64,000 nucleotides of DNA, from the NCBI GenBank assembly GCA_930367205.1, contig OV884009.1, positions 120,851,454 through 120,915,453 on the forward strand, written 5' to 3'. A model generated the notes under the pieces. It searched no databases and was not told where the DNA came from. It saw only the letters and a list, made by a program, of their open reading frames with translations. This document shows positions 20,974 to 32,850 of the stretch, in pieces. This stretch comes from Acanthosoma haemorrhoidale (Eukaryota; Arthropoda; Insecta; Hemiptera; Acanthosomatidae). The first letter of the stretch is position 1, and each line of letters starts with the position of its first letter. Made by a program: the position numbers and the translations under genes.

Positions 20974-23428
20974 TTGAAGTGTGATAAACAATTATTATTG
21001 TTATTGGTCAGTATGAATGGTCATGAGCTAGAAATTATGTTTCATTTAGTTCCAGATGAATTTTCAATTCATCTAATTTTAATTGGCCTTGAAATAAATT
21101 CCCGAAGATTTCAGATTCTTATAACTGAAAATGATTGCATTTTACAGAGCACTGGAAATCAAAAGATCGATAAGTTTATTAATACTGATTGTGAACTAGT
21201 CAAAATTCATTTACTCAAACCCAAGAAAGCATAACCCAATTGAGCAGCTTTAAAGTTTATAATGGTCAATTACTTAATAATTTATTTTCCATGTTGATAA
21301 TAATAGTGATAGCCACATTAGTAAATTGTCATATTATCAACCGGAAAATATTAACGATAATATTAGAGTTCTTAGAAAGCCTATTGACATGGTCCTAAAG
21401 TAACCCTTCCAGGTACTAGGGGGTTCCAGTGGCTACAGCTACTTGGATGGTAGCCACCCTTCTTAAAAGCACCAAACCGTCTAAATATAGAGCTCCTCTG
21501 ACATACCACTATGAGAAAACTAGAAACATATTTAGTTCAGGGAATACCCACTCCCGGATTAGCTCAGCCCCTTGCAAAGCCAGGTCTCACTAGACCCTGC
21601 CCCTTACTAACAAACTACCTTTAAATCTGGACTAAATAACTCGTCTTCCCAGGTGCGAAATATTTCACATCACCTGACGGTACCTGGGAATATCTAGCAA
21701 TGCCATTTGGACTTCTTAAATTCTACCAGTACTTTTCAACCCTGTATTATAGAAGAATACTTCTATAACACAATAGGGTTCTTTAGCCCTTGATTAAGTA
21801 GTGGTATACATGGATCATTTAGTAATAATTTCCAAAACTCATGAAGAAGCCATACATCTATTACACTAGTTAGTTTGACTGATGCCGGTTTCTCCCCTAA
21901 CTTAGCTAAATGATTCATTTATATTGAAACGAGTTACATATTTGGGTTATGATGTTTAAGATAGTCACATTCATCCAAACATACGAAAAGTTGAGGCTTT
22001 GACTAACTTATCTCCTACTTCCACCCTTCGATCTTTGAGACAATTTTTAGGTTTAGTGTTATACTTCAGCAATTTATTCGAAATTTTTTGATATTAGCTT
22101 CCCTGTTGATTGAGATTGATCAGTAATGCCTTATCTTTGGATTTAAAATTTTGTAAGTTGCTACCAGAACATGAACAGATTAGAAAAACATTTATATCCA
22201 TTTTGACAAATGATACAATTCTAATGATTTTTGACAAATGATCCAATTCTAATGATATTTGACACTTCTCTTCCTATCAAACTACACACAGATGCAAGTA
22301 CTTTGGCCTATGGTGCTATTTTATTACATATTGTAGATCGTAAACCTCACGTTGTTGCATACTATAGTAGATGCACTACATTTCAGGAATCAAAATATCA
22401 CTCTTATGAACTTGAAACATAAACAGTATTCTATGCCATTAAACATTTTAACAATTTTCTTAACAGATACCCTTTTGAGGTATCTTACTATCTTATTAAG
22501 GATTGCTTATCATTGAAAAATACACAAAGTAAACAAAATCTTATTCCCCGAGTTCAGAGATGGTGGGTATTTTTCCAGTTATGACTTTACCATCGATTAT
22601 TGTAAATCTTCAAAAAATGACCCATGTAGATTTTCGTAGTCTCAATGCCCTTGAGAATACAATGATAGATCAGGATAATACTGTAGGAATCAGGAATGAA
22701 ATTACAAAAGGTATGTACAGACCCCTAGACAGTCCTAGTAATGACACTTCTCCAGAGTAGTATAGACATTCCCTCTGGTGATCATAAAGTTAGGGCCCAT
22801 GGACAGAAATAAGTAGGAATAAGGACAGTATTAAAATCTTCTATCAATTCTAAACGAGTCACATTAACTTCAGTATCATCTCATTGGATTCTTGCTGAAC
22901 AACATAAAGACCCTTTTATGTCTGAAATTGAGTTGAAATTGAACTCCAATGAGGTTGAAGATGGAATCAAGGACACTTATAACATACGATCTGATGTGCG
23001 TTGTAGGAAAACTCAGCGTACTCACGTACTCGATCCCTCCCTATTGTACCACACTCACTTCGATGGTCCATTGTCAATAATATCCACATTTCCATTTTCA
23101 TTAAGGATGTTATAAAACATTAGAGACTCGATATAATCATTATTGGTTTGAGAATAAGTCTAGGTTTGTGAGAAAATTTGTTGAGAACTATATGTTTGTC
23201 TTTATCGATTCATTCACGATCCTTCCTCCTTGACACTTACTTACTCATAAACTCGAAGCTGATAATACGATCAAGGCTTTATGCTCATCTATTTCTTTAT
23301 TTGGCCATATGAAATGACTCATCGTAGATCAAGGATGATGCTTTACATTCCGTGATTATGTTACGTTTTCAAGGATTTTGTTTTAATGCTCAAATAGACC
23401 TTCATTTTATTGCCAAGGGTTCCAGTAG
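20974..23428 (+). pseudogene. Ty3/gypsy pol remnant, interrupted
   Basis: Domains follow in order but in changing frames: an end-of-protease stretch (HLVPDEFSIHLILIGLEI, about 21040-21110); reverse transcriptase with TWEYLAMPFGL (about 21690) and VVYMDHLVIISKTHEEA (about 21800, where the catalytic Asp pair is now Asp-His); RNase H with PIKLHTDASTLAYGAIL (about 22270); the integrase zinc-finger and core region with HYWFENKSRFVRKFVENY (about 23130) and LIVDQG (about 23320). The last readable residues are FIAKGSSRA, after which a mariner fragment begins. Many stops and shifts make it inactive. No LTRs were recognised. Confidence 0.75.
22208..22265 (+). repeat. Short tandem duplication inside gypsy RNase H
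   Basis: TTTGACAAATGATACAATTC and TTTTGACAAATGATCCAATTC are repeats about 31 bases apart. A small slippage duplication in the decayed pol gene. Confidence 0.7.
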
Positions 23429-24175
23429 AGCTAAAACCTTCTGGCAGGAACTCAAGATGCACCACACCATTGAAATAAAAAAAAACAGTGAGAAGAACCT
23501 TCACTTTTGATCGAACTTGTTTTTTCGGTCTTGGCTGTTCAGGCCACATCCATTGTGAAGATTGCGCCTTAGTTTTCATGTCAAACTCACATACCCATGT
23601 TTCGTCACATGTTAAGATGCATTTGGATTGTGACAAACACTGGATTGTTGGTTACTTCGTTCAGTAATTCTTTGGCGATATTCACGCATTTTTTTTGGTC
23701 GAAACTCAACAATTTTGGAACGAAATTTGCTGCTACACGTTTCATGCCTGAAACTTTGGAAAAAAATTGCTTGGCATGATCCATACGATATATTACTATT
23801 CTCTAATAGTAATTCTGCGATCGTCCAGAATCATTTTCTTAACTTCTTCAATGTTGACGTTTATTGAAGGGCACCCAGTGCGATCATCATCTTTGACGTC
23901 TTCACGCCCCTCTTTGAAACGTCCATACCACTCATAAACTCTTGCTTTACTCATGATAGATTTACCAAAAGCCACTGTCAACACTTCAAAAACTTTCACC
24001 GTAACACCAAAACACGTATAACCTTAGAGACTGCTACTAAAAAAGTAAACATTGAAAACAGCTGCAAATTTCAATGTATTTCAGAGACATGTGTACCAAC
24101 ATAATAAAAAAAAAATTTACCATCGGAATCAGAACACCCGCAAAATTATAAAATTCTCGTTACTTTTTGATCAAA
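23429..24175 (-). pseudogene. mariner transposase fragment, inserted in gypsy integrase
   Basis: Minus-strand frames give the helix-turn-helix end RVYEWYGRFKEGREDVKDDD (about 23930), then ILDDRRITIRE, a shift, and the first catalytic block CILTCDETWVCEFDMKTKAQ (about 23590), ending near VVHLEFLPEG (about 23440). The two later catalytic Asp blocks are absent, so the 3' part is lost at the join with the gypsy sequence. The outer end at 24150-24172 reads AGGTTTGATCAAAAAGTAAC on the minus strand, a typical mariner terminal repeat. Confidence 0.8.
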
Positions 24176-25072
24176 CCTCATATGAGTAAATATGTGGAAG
24201 ATCAATAGATCAAGCGACGTGTCACTTTGCCAAAACAGAAAATGCCATGTGATAGAACAAGAACAGAGTTACATTTTCAGATTAGATAGCATTCTAACAA
24301 TATTATAATGTAATTGAGAGATTTTGATTTATTTGTAGGATAATGAGTTTTCAAGTGTTTGTATTATGAAGCAATAATTGCAGCAATATTGTTTCGCTGA
24401 AATGCAATCATAAGATTGAAAATTCTTTCTGATGGTTAAATACCAAAAATATTAATTTTTTTTCACTTAAATTCCTTGAAACCTAGCTCTGAATCTGCGA
24501 CGGCAGACAATAAAATATATATTATTACTCAAGACATACAAATCTGTAATTTGATACTCTACTCAATACAATAGAAAAATAATGATTTTTATAAGATAAT
24601 AACTAACTTACTAATGACCCTTCATTAGTTTTCATCATCGGGTCATTCAGTGGACTGACTACCATGGAAAATAACATACATCTAAAAAAAAAAAAGTTGA
24701 GTTGAAGCTGAATACACGATGTTAATGGCAGTCTCAATCACTTTTTGTAATTGTAGTTCGGAAATGTAAAATAAAACTACCTCATATTTTACTTAAAATT
24801 ATAGAAATTTTGTTTTTCCAATTAACTAATAATTACCAAGACATTCATATGTTAGGGAGGTGGCTATAATTTTAAAATTGTTCTCATTATTAAATAAATC
24901 TGAACTTAGCTATTAAAGCAATCAACATCGTCTAAGTAATGTATTGTAGCTTGACATAATTTAAGTCCCCTTTTTAAAAAACAATTCAAAAGTACCGGTG
25001 AATTTTGGTGGTAATTGATCTTTGTTCAATAGAGACATGCTAGAGCAATATTGTTGCAATATTTTAATGAAA
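24176..25072. other. AT-rich stretch containing one candidate exon
   Basis: Apart from the exon at 24612-24658 I see no gene or repeat copy. Confidence 0.35.
24612..24658 (-). CDS. Candidate 47-nt exon (host gene, minus strand)
   Basis: On the minus strand a run of T, then TTATTTTCCATGGTAG, precedes 24658, and the perfect donor GTAAGT follows 24612. Only phase 1 is open. With the final G of the exon at 29566-29683 it reads VSPLNDPMMKTNEGSL and leaves in phase 0. The forced agreement with the upstream exon supports it. Function unknown. Confidence 0.5.
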
Positions 25073-25156
25073 TTAAGGTGAGTGGAAAACAATATCTCAA
25101 CAAGTAGCAGTATGGGGGACTACTGCTACTGGTTGAGATAATGTGGCTCACCTTAA
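25073..25156. repeat. Imperfect hairpin, about 40-nt stem
   Basis: TTAAGGTGAG at 25073 pairs with CTCACCTTAA at 25147-25156, and the inner parts (TATCTCAACAAGTAGCAGTA and CTACTGCTACTGGTTGAGATA) pair around a short GGGGGA loop, with a few bulges. It may be a small MITE or, less likely, a precursor-microRNA-like fold. Confidence 0.6.
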
Positions 25157-25379
25157 GCTGAACTTTTAATTATTTATACATTTATTTTTATTTCCTTCTC
25201 TGGGTTTCTTTCAATTTCTTCTTAAACAAAAATAACCATTTGCACTATTTCAAGATAAGTGCTTACAATGCCATTCGATATTCCACAGGAAGTGATACCA
25301 CTTGAAAGTGGGTGATATCGTCTTACACTAGGAATCAAAAAAGCCCTGCCACTGCCCCGCCCAGATTTTCTTCACCATG

Positions 25380-25640
25380 CCAGCTCTCCTCAGGCAGAAT
25401 CGCCCAGTTACCACTGGCCTTCAGATGGCGAACAAGTTGTTGTCCATTCTTGAGGCGATGGCAACCCTGGCCCCAGATATGCAGAGCTGAAGAGGATCCA
25501 GGAGCAGGCTGAGGGCCAGTGGATGTTGATCGAGAGCCTACTAAGAGATAATGAAGCCCTTAAGTTGGAAGTGACCAATTATAAGTCACGCCTGAACCAA
25601 GAGGAAAAGGGGCTTTTAGGGAGCTGAAGAACAGAGGGGT
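25380..25640 (+). pseudogene. Possible LINE ORF1-type fragment
   Basis: One frame reads TTGLQMANKLLSILEAMAT and, after a shift near 25485, AELKRIQEQAEGQWMLIESL then LRDNEALKLEVTNYKSRLNQ. This is coding-like and amphipathic, suggesting a coiled coil. It precedes a LINE reverse transcriptase fragment in the same orientation, so ORF1 of that LINE is the simplest reading. GC content is higher than the surroundings. Confidence 0.4.
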
Positions 25641-25975
25641 TCCAGGTGTGACCTTCCCAATAGGATTTAGATTTCTTCAAAGGGTTTGATATGATAGTCT
25701 GCTCAATCCTTCTTTCCAAGATAAAATCATTAACCTTCTCCAATAGCTTTGTCTGCTGGTTTCTGTTATTTCTTTTCAACCGTTCACAAGTGGTTACTAT
25801 CCCTTATCAACCCCTATCTGCTTCCCTCACTATTTCCTTGGGCATAGCCCAGGGATCGAGCATTTCTCCCCTTCTTTTTAGTGCCTACATCAATGATCTC
25901 CCTAATTCTAGTCTTTCCCATCACATTTATGCTGACAAGCACCAAATCTATTTATCCTTTCCTCTCTGATTTGGA
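25641..25975 (+). pseudogene. LINE reverse transcriptase palm fragment
   Basis: From about 25780 the frame gives SASLTISLGIAQGSSISPLL, then FSAYINDLP and HIYADKHQIYLSFP, which are the palm motifs B and C of a Jockey-like reverse transcriptase. The catalytic YADD reads YADK. The same family as 7674-8310. The 5' side is an immediate join to the ORF1-like piece, so most of ORF2 is deleted. Confidence 0.7.
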
Positions 25976-27519
25976 TTAATAAGCTAGGTCAGGAGCGAGC
26001 CTAGGAAGGGTCAACAGTGAGTAGAAAGAAAGCCAACACCACAACAGCCACTCAGAAGACGTCAATACCATACGGTTGAGCAACAGTCTAGCCACATGGA
26101 AGGTAAAGACATCGCCTCGTGTTCCCATTCCATACCCATGATATTGGTAGCACCAGGCACCCCAAAGCCAAAGATGAATCTCTCTGTAACCTTACTCAGT
26201 CTAAAATCCACCCTGCCCAATCAAATTCTTTCACAAGTAATCTTCTGCAACGAACTCTTACTCCAAATATTATCCTAATATAATCAATTAGCAATGAAGA
26301 TAGCCCACTATAGCTCAAATTATAATTATGCAGATATAAATGAGGAATACGAAGAAGACAAAGGGACATTGTCAAAACATTAATTTTTTTATTTTTAAGC
26401 TAATAAGAATAATCAGACTTCTAGCAAATCTTTGGACTTATATGCTTAAAAATATCATCTAGACAATTAATGTTAAAACCATGCGGAATATCTAATCCGA
26501 GTTCCATATTTAAAATTGGTCTAAAACTTTGCACTATGCGTTTTGTTAAGTATTTATGTGAAAAATTATTGTGAATGTGACTGATTCTCATTGTAATCAT
26601 TTATTTTTATCTCTTTCTTTAAGAAGGATGATGAAAACTAAGATTCCACTATCACTCGGGGAAAAAGAACTCTAAAACCAGCTATCCTAATCTACAACAG
26701 AGAGACAAACACAGATGAATGTGCATTCTGTGATGAAGATACAAAAGTAAAGGAGATTTGGGAAGGTATTCAGGTGTTTGGGGTATAAATGTGTATATGT
26801 GAAAATGCCAGTACTCCTGACAATGGTCTGTCATGTAAAAATACTAGGAAAATTTAAGATTCAGAATAACATAACATGCCTGTAATTTAACACTTTTTCA
26901 GTACTTGCGGGACAACAATAGCAGTACCCCTAACTCGACAGAGGACGACAGTACTAACAAAATTGAAATCCCAACCATATTTATTTGCGATACATACAAT
27001 TACAAACAAATAATTAAAGATTAACAATTAATGACCAAATTTCCATTAAAAAAAATATATTATCTAACACATATTGACAATTTTACAAAAGTAACAAAAT
27101 TTTACAGCAATAACAATGTTAAATTAAATATTTCACTTATACAAATCCTCCCTCACGATGTACCACTGTAGTTATATAGGAGTTCCTTACTCACTTATAG
27201 GAAAGGCAAAACCGTACTAAAAGAATTACAGCCAAATTTCCCAGTAGTATAGACAGTGAAGGTAAAAAATACACAAACAAACACAACCCAAGTAACTAAT
27301 TTCAAGGTTCAATATAATTTAATATGGAAAAAATGGGTGGATATTAATATCCCATGAAAAAGTGCCTACAAGCCGAAACCATTCGCACAATAATAAACTA
27401 GAAAGGTTCTGAAACAATAGTACGTACTGAGTTTTGAAGGCGATTTTTATAATTGTACAATAGTGACTTACAATACTTACAGCCCGAACTCAGACCACCT
27501 CCCCGTTCTATTCACATTC
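25976..27519. other. Non-coding stretch with one coding-like island
   Basis: A plus-strand open stretch at 26642-26788 lacks an ATG start but looks coding (KRTLKPAILIYNRE, then TDECAFCDEDTKVKEIW). A pyrimidine-rich acceptor-like tract ends at about 26623, but an in-frame TAA lies at 26639. Nothing else is recognised. Confidence 0.3.
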
Positions 27520-27900
27520 AAGGAATGAGCACAAACACAGCATTACCCAGACTGATAACTGATGAGAAATGATTTACATTACAATACCACTCGCATACAA
27601 TTCCCCTGATGATATTAATAGAACAGTTCAACAATTGACAGATGCTGTTTATTCTACGATACAGAGCTCTACATACAAAAACTTCATAGATAGACCACAA
27701 AATATGACCTATAAGACACCCAATCATATACTATGAGTGATACACAATAAAAACCAAATTTGAAAGAGATGGCAACGAACGAGAGACCTGAATGACAAAA
27801 CTGTGTTCAATCAAGTATCACGACTCATTTGACTGGATTAGGCAGAAACAATATATAAAAACTACAGACAGTACCTGAACTACATGTAAACTGGAAACTG
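27520..27900 (+). pseudogene. Jockey-like LINE fragment, endonuclease-RT linker
   Basis: After NEHKHSI and a stop, the frame reads YNSPDDINRTVQQLTDAVYS, then PQNMTYKTPNHIL and IHNKNQI. The minus-strand LINE at 36.5-36.75 kb has clearly related sentences (NNIDTTIQRFTSVIYS, YILRMIHNKNRI), so these are two copies of one family in opposite orientations. Confidence 0.65.
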
Positions 27901-28536
27901 TGGAGAGAAATAAAACAAATTTTAACATAAATAAATCTGCAGTTCTACTACTGACATAATGGATAGAAAGCAACTCAAGATGAAGATGAACTTTCAGTGA
28001 ACTATTTTTCTGATTAGTTTTTCCCTTATAATCGAAATAACGAAAATACTGACCCACTAGTTCTATAAACAATACATTTAAACCAATTACTCCTCAGTAA
28101 TTAGCCAAAATAACATTAGGCAAAAATTATTTTAAGATGTAAAAATTATTTGGAGGTTAGCATCAATCAGTAGGGGGTTTTGCTCTTTTTCAAACACAAT
28201 CTCAAGGCACACATGTTATTACCATTAAATTGAACATGAAAATGGAATGTAATAGATGAAATACATGAAAAATAAAATAGATGCTACTATGTGGAGGGAA
28301 AAATATGAAAACAATGTAAGGAACATACAAATCTAAAATAAATGAAAGAAAAAATACAATAGCTAAAAACTAATAAAAAATATAAATATATACATTCCTT
28401 ATAAAATACCAACACCTTGGAAAATCATATTAAAAAATATAAAGAAAAGGAAATAACTGTAAAAATGCAACACAGTTATAAAAACCGAGGCATAATTAAT
28501 GTATGATCACAAATTAATAGTATGTTATGAAAATAT
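27901..28536. other. AT-rich non-coding stretch
   Basis: No gene or repeat copy is recognised before the solo LTR. Confidence 0.35.
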
Positions 28537-29334
28537 TGTTGTGATATTTTAATGTTGCGATTTTTGATGGTGCTTTTGAAATAAACTCGGAATTAGCGAG
28601 CGTTGAAGAACGTAATAACGATCCGTGGTTCATGCCTATGAAAGTATGAATGTTGTTATTGCCGTTATATTAACTATTAGTATTTATAATAAAAATAATG
28701 TCAATAATTTGATATAAATATTTTATTTTATAAACTACGTAAATTAAGCAAAGTATAAATATCCGAACAACCAAAGAGGTCAAGAGTCAAGAAGGCAGCG
28801 GTAGGTAGGATAGAGAACCAAGGGGACTCTCTTTTTTCATCTTTGAACCGGCAGAGGACGAGGGCACTCTTTCATCGGAGACCGAGGGGACGTGACCTAA
28901 CCAGCAACCCACGCTAGGTCAGCCTTTTTCACTTTCACCCGGTACGCATAGAACAAAGGAGACTCAAGACAAAGAAGAGGATCCGGACCACACTACGCAT
29001 CAGACAAAGGAAAAATGCACCGCTCGACAACACAAAGAAACACTGGCCAGTATAAATATGTAAATTTAGTTTTAACAGTATTAGTATCACGTTACGAATA
29101 ATTATAAGGTACCATTTTAATGTTAAATTTAATAGTATTCTTTTATTACGTACGTAGTTAATTTGTATATCAATTTTTAAATCAATGTGTGTAAATAAAC
29201 CATTATTCCTTTTGCCAGAAGTTTCCTATATTTTATTAACAGAACCTTGAGATAACGTAAAATTTAAATATAAAGTTATAAATTATATGAAAAAATATAT
29301 AATTAAAATATATATAAATAATAAATATTTGAAT
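28537..29334 (+). repeat. Solo LTR, family A
   Basis: Starts TGTTGTGATATTTT, carries the shared words AAACTCGGAATTAGCGAGCG, CACTGGCCAGTAT, ACGTACGTA and TTTTGCCAGAAGTTTCC, and ends near TTTGAAT. No primer site or gag follows, so it is a single LTR. The flanks are AT-rich, with a loose ATAT repeat that cannot be told from chance. Confidence 0.85.
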
Positions 29335-29565
29335 ATTATATAATGTAAATTATATTTTGTTTCTATCGCTCATACAATTAAACAAATAGAATGATTTTTT
29401 CTGGAATAGTATGTTGTGTACGATTACAAATAAATATTTAGTTTGATTAATAAGTAAATATTTAAGGAAATTAATTTAAATCCGCGATTATGGTGAATCC
29501 AGACTAATAAATAAAGAAAAAAATATATGTATGAGTACATGATGAATTTAAAAAATGTAACTGAC

Positions 29566-29683
29566 CCTGACTTTCGAGTCGAAGACTTCTTTTACCACTA
29601 GATATGACAAAACGGTTCCTCAGCTCTCGATTCCATCCTTTGTTCTTAGGCTGATATTCAATTTCTGACTCCTCTCCTGAGTC
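29566..29683 (-). CDS. Candidate 118-nt exon (host gene, minus strand)
   Basis: Acceptor TTTGCAAATGTACTTACAG precedes the segment and GTCAGT follows it on the minus strand. In phase 0 it reads DSGEESEIEYQPKNKGWNRE, then LRNRFVISSGKRSLRLESQ, leaving one base (phase 1). Phase 0 matches the putative first exon at 47838, and phase 1 is the only phase open in the next exon at 24612. The composition (charged, polar, one Trp) looks like a real exon. The donor is weaker than the others. I do not recognise the family. Confidence 0.55.
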
Positions 29684-32160
29684 CTGTAAGTACATTTGCA
29701 AAATTAAATGAAAATTCCATAATGGCAGGATATAACACTATAATATAGTATTGTTATTGGGTTAGTTGTTCTTTATAGAACCAGAAACTCTTATCTTATG
29801 TTTTCACCCATGTGACTGTCGTTTCTGGTTTTTACAAGTACTCTGCAAGCAACATACAATTTTACAAGGAGGTCCTATATGATATTGGGAAGCCATGTAA
29901 AATACATCCATCTCCATAAAACATAGTCAATAATCAGTTAACTACTTACTATTACAAAAATAATAATAATACAATTATAAGTAGGGTATCAAATTTAAGA
30001 TTTTGACACCGTCGTTAACAATATGTAATTTCTGTTTGTTTTTATCTATAATTCCAAAAGTTATTAACACTATCATTGGCATCATGTTCACAACTTTAGC
30101 TCAACCAGTGAATTTTTTAGAGGCATCATAATTACATTTGATGCACCGCTCCCCATTATACCAAAATTAAAAGGAACCCTATGAAAAATAATGATGGTTC
30201 AATAATAAATTAATTAGTAATTAAAAAATATATATTTTCATAACATACAAAGTAGGACATCAAATTAAAAAGCTTGATGGTCAGCCTAATACTATAGCTA
30301 CATAGTTAGACAAACATTAAAACTGTCTTTTATTTCATTTTTGCAACTTTTTGGATTGATTGAGACCTGTTTTTATTCCAAAGACATATTTTAGGTCTTA
30401 GTTATGTTTGATGCCCCGAAGATGCTGTCATTCTACCACAAGTATCCTATCACCCTCTACTGTACTCACCAAAAATCAAGGTCAAATATCAGGGCATTCA
30501 TTTTAGAAGTCCTAAATTACTTTTAGAAAAATATGTTTCGCTTTACACACAGATGTGTGCTGTGCTGGTGCCTTCCTTCTTTTGTTATACGTTTTTGTTT
30601 GTTTAATATTATGAATAGCCCTACAACCATCAATTCCATTGCCAGTTTTAACTTTCGTAATACCGTGGGGTTATTAGTGACCCCACTTGCCATTTATGTA
30701 GTGAAAACTTACACATACAGGACTTAAACTACTTAAACCAAGAAAAGGAAACGGTGATACTTATGCCCAAGAGAATGAGATACAATGTGAATTAAGCTTG
30801 TTCATCATGTGTGCGAAGAGTCCACAGATCACAGAAAATAATTTGTGTCAATTTTTAATAACTTGACTTCCAAAACAATCTCGTCCTGGCATAATGGTGT
30901 TTAATATAGTATACTTTGAAAGGAATAATCAATTACTTTATTTCTGTCCAATTTTTTTCAAAATTTATACCTTATATCCATTGTAATGTTATGTTTAATT
31001 TTAAAAAATATTAAAGTTATTTAGCTGCATAAAAAATAACTATACATAAAATTTGCATGTGCTATGAGGGTTAGGCTGCACATGGTGAGATAAAAGGTGG
31101 CATAGATAATAACAGGCCAATAGGAAGGAAGAATGATAAGAGCAGGATAAAAGCTGTAAGCAGAACTGATAAGCACTTCTCATCTTGTATCAGCAATGGA
31201 CGAGGAAGGGTACTTAAGACGTATTGAGAAGATGCACATAGCAGGCATGTCTGATAGAATTTTAGGACATGAGACATCTTGAGATTTCACTCTTGAAGTA
31301 TGTCGGGCATGTATGTGCAAGAAGAGTGAAGAACAGAATCACAACGCGAATGAAAGGACTATAGGTTTATAATTCATGTTTTCCAAGTGTCGTGTTAATA
31401 ATTTGTTAGGAATTTAATGATAAGGATAGTTAAGGTTAAATTAGATTAAAGTGAGTGTTTTTCTGTCAGAGGATGTAACAAAATAGTGCATTCATAAATA
31501 AATTGTTTATTATTGCATATTGAAACCTTATTAAACTTATTAATTTGAAACAAAGAGGTTACTTGGTGTCCTCACTTGCAGAAGTAATTTTGAAAAATTG
31601 ATGTAACTCACGCTGTCTCCATGTGTTCATATATTGACTTACAACCCTAACAGGTTAAAGTAAGTATTTAATTTGGGGTTGCCATATAAGGTAATTTTAT
31701 TATTAATACCCTAATTTTTAAAATCACTACCATTTAGTTATTTTTTCTCAAACAAAATAAAATGTTAGTACCAGGTGATTAGTAAACTTAACAAGAAATG
31801 CCAAAAGAGTGTTGGCGTCCCAAAAATACCCCTGCTGTATTATGCGTTTGTTCTGGACTATGGTATTATGAAGGTTAAAAGAAGTATCCCAAGGACCGAC
31901 AAATGTAATACACACAGTTTGCTTCATCTTGAGACAGTGTTGGATTTTTTTTGCATTACTGTGAAATCTAATTTATTTAAGTAATTATAAATAAAAAAAT
32001 ATTATAATTACTTATATCAAGTATTATTTTTATTATTTATAACATAATTATTATATAACTACAGTTATATTTATAATTAAAAAAATTATCATCATTCATC
32101 CAATTATTGTTATACATTTAAAAAGAAAGGTTAGCATCTTTTGAGCTGAGAGTTGACTAG
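29684..32160. other. Stretch with dispersed and diverged repeats
   Basis: About 29980-30480 contains two diverged copies of a unit near 268 bp. About 30640-31870 is related in pieces to 16010-16090 and 19060-19520 and includes a piggyBac-tail-like HRSQKIICVNF. No intact gene is present. Confidence 0.4.
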
Positions 32161-32393
32161 AGGGGCGATAAGGAATTCGAGACTTGTGAAACAAAGACAA
32201 GGTTAGAGGGACTGAGTGGAACAGAGCTTTCAGGACCAAGAACCGAAAAGACGGATGAAACAGAGCTATTAGGACCAATTAAGATAGAAAGGGAAGGTCC
32301 AGGTCGAGTGCCATTCCTAATCATTCCCACCATGGGAACCGATCCTCTTTCTGTTCCAACAGTAACAGTCCATCCCTATATTACATACATATA
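32161..32393 (+). other. Open coding-like stretch, no recognised family
   Basis: After a TAG at 32158 the plus frame is open for 77 codons to a TAA at 32391. It reads RGDKEFETCETKTRLEGLSG, later GPIKIEREGPGRVPFLIIP and DPLSVPTVTVHPYITYI. There is an internal repeat (GTELSGPRTEKTD against ETELLGPIKIERE). The only ATG is late. It may be a gag or pol scrap of an unrecognised element. Confidence 0.3.
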
Positions 32394-32629
32394 ATACCTT
32401 AAAGCAGGACCCTCTGCTAGACTTCCTCCAATGTTGGTGAGATGTCTTGTAAGGTTGCAAGAGGAAAATTAAAAAATTATATAATAGATGGCCAGAAAGT
32501 TTTCAGAATCTCAAAAATGTAAAATATTTTAGAGAATGTGGGACTTATTTTGAAAATTTTAATTAAAAAATTTCATACTATTTCATAGGCACAAAAAGGA
32601 AGTAAAATGTTTAATAATTATTGTTGATA

Positions 32630-32850
32630 TTTGTTACTATCGATTGGTTTACGTTACTGTTTACTTTAAGTTTCTTTCTATTAACTGATGTTGGCTACTC
32701 ACTCAATGTTTCTGTCCATTAATCACCGTTTGTTACTACTAACTAAATGTTTATGTGCGGTAATCAGTATGTGTTACTTAATGTTTTTGTGTATTTATTA
32801 ATTTTTTATTTTTGTGTCTTAATCAGTGTTTGTTACTGTTGCTAGTTTAA
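32630..32850 (+). repeat. Degenerate tandem repeat, period about 40 bp
   Basis: Four to five units built on GTTACT, then TAATGTTT, then TGTGTATTAATCAGTGTT line up across the stretch. The units are diverged and vary in length. Confidence 0.55.
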
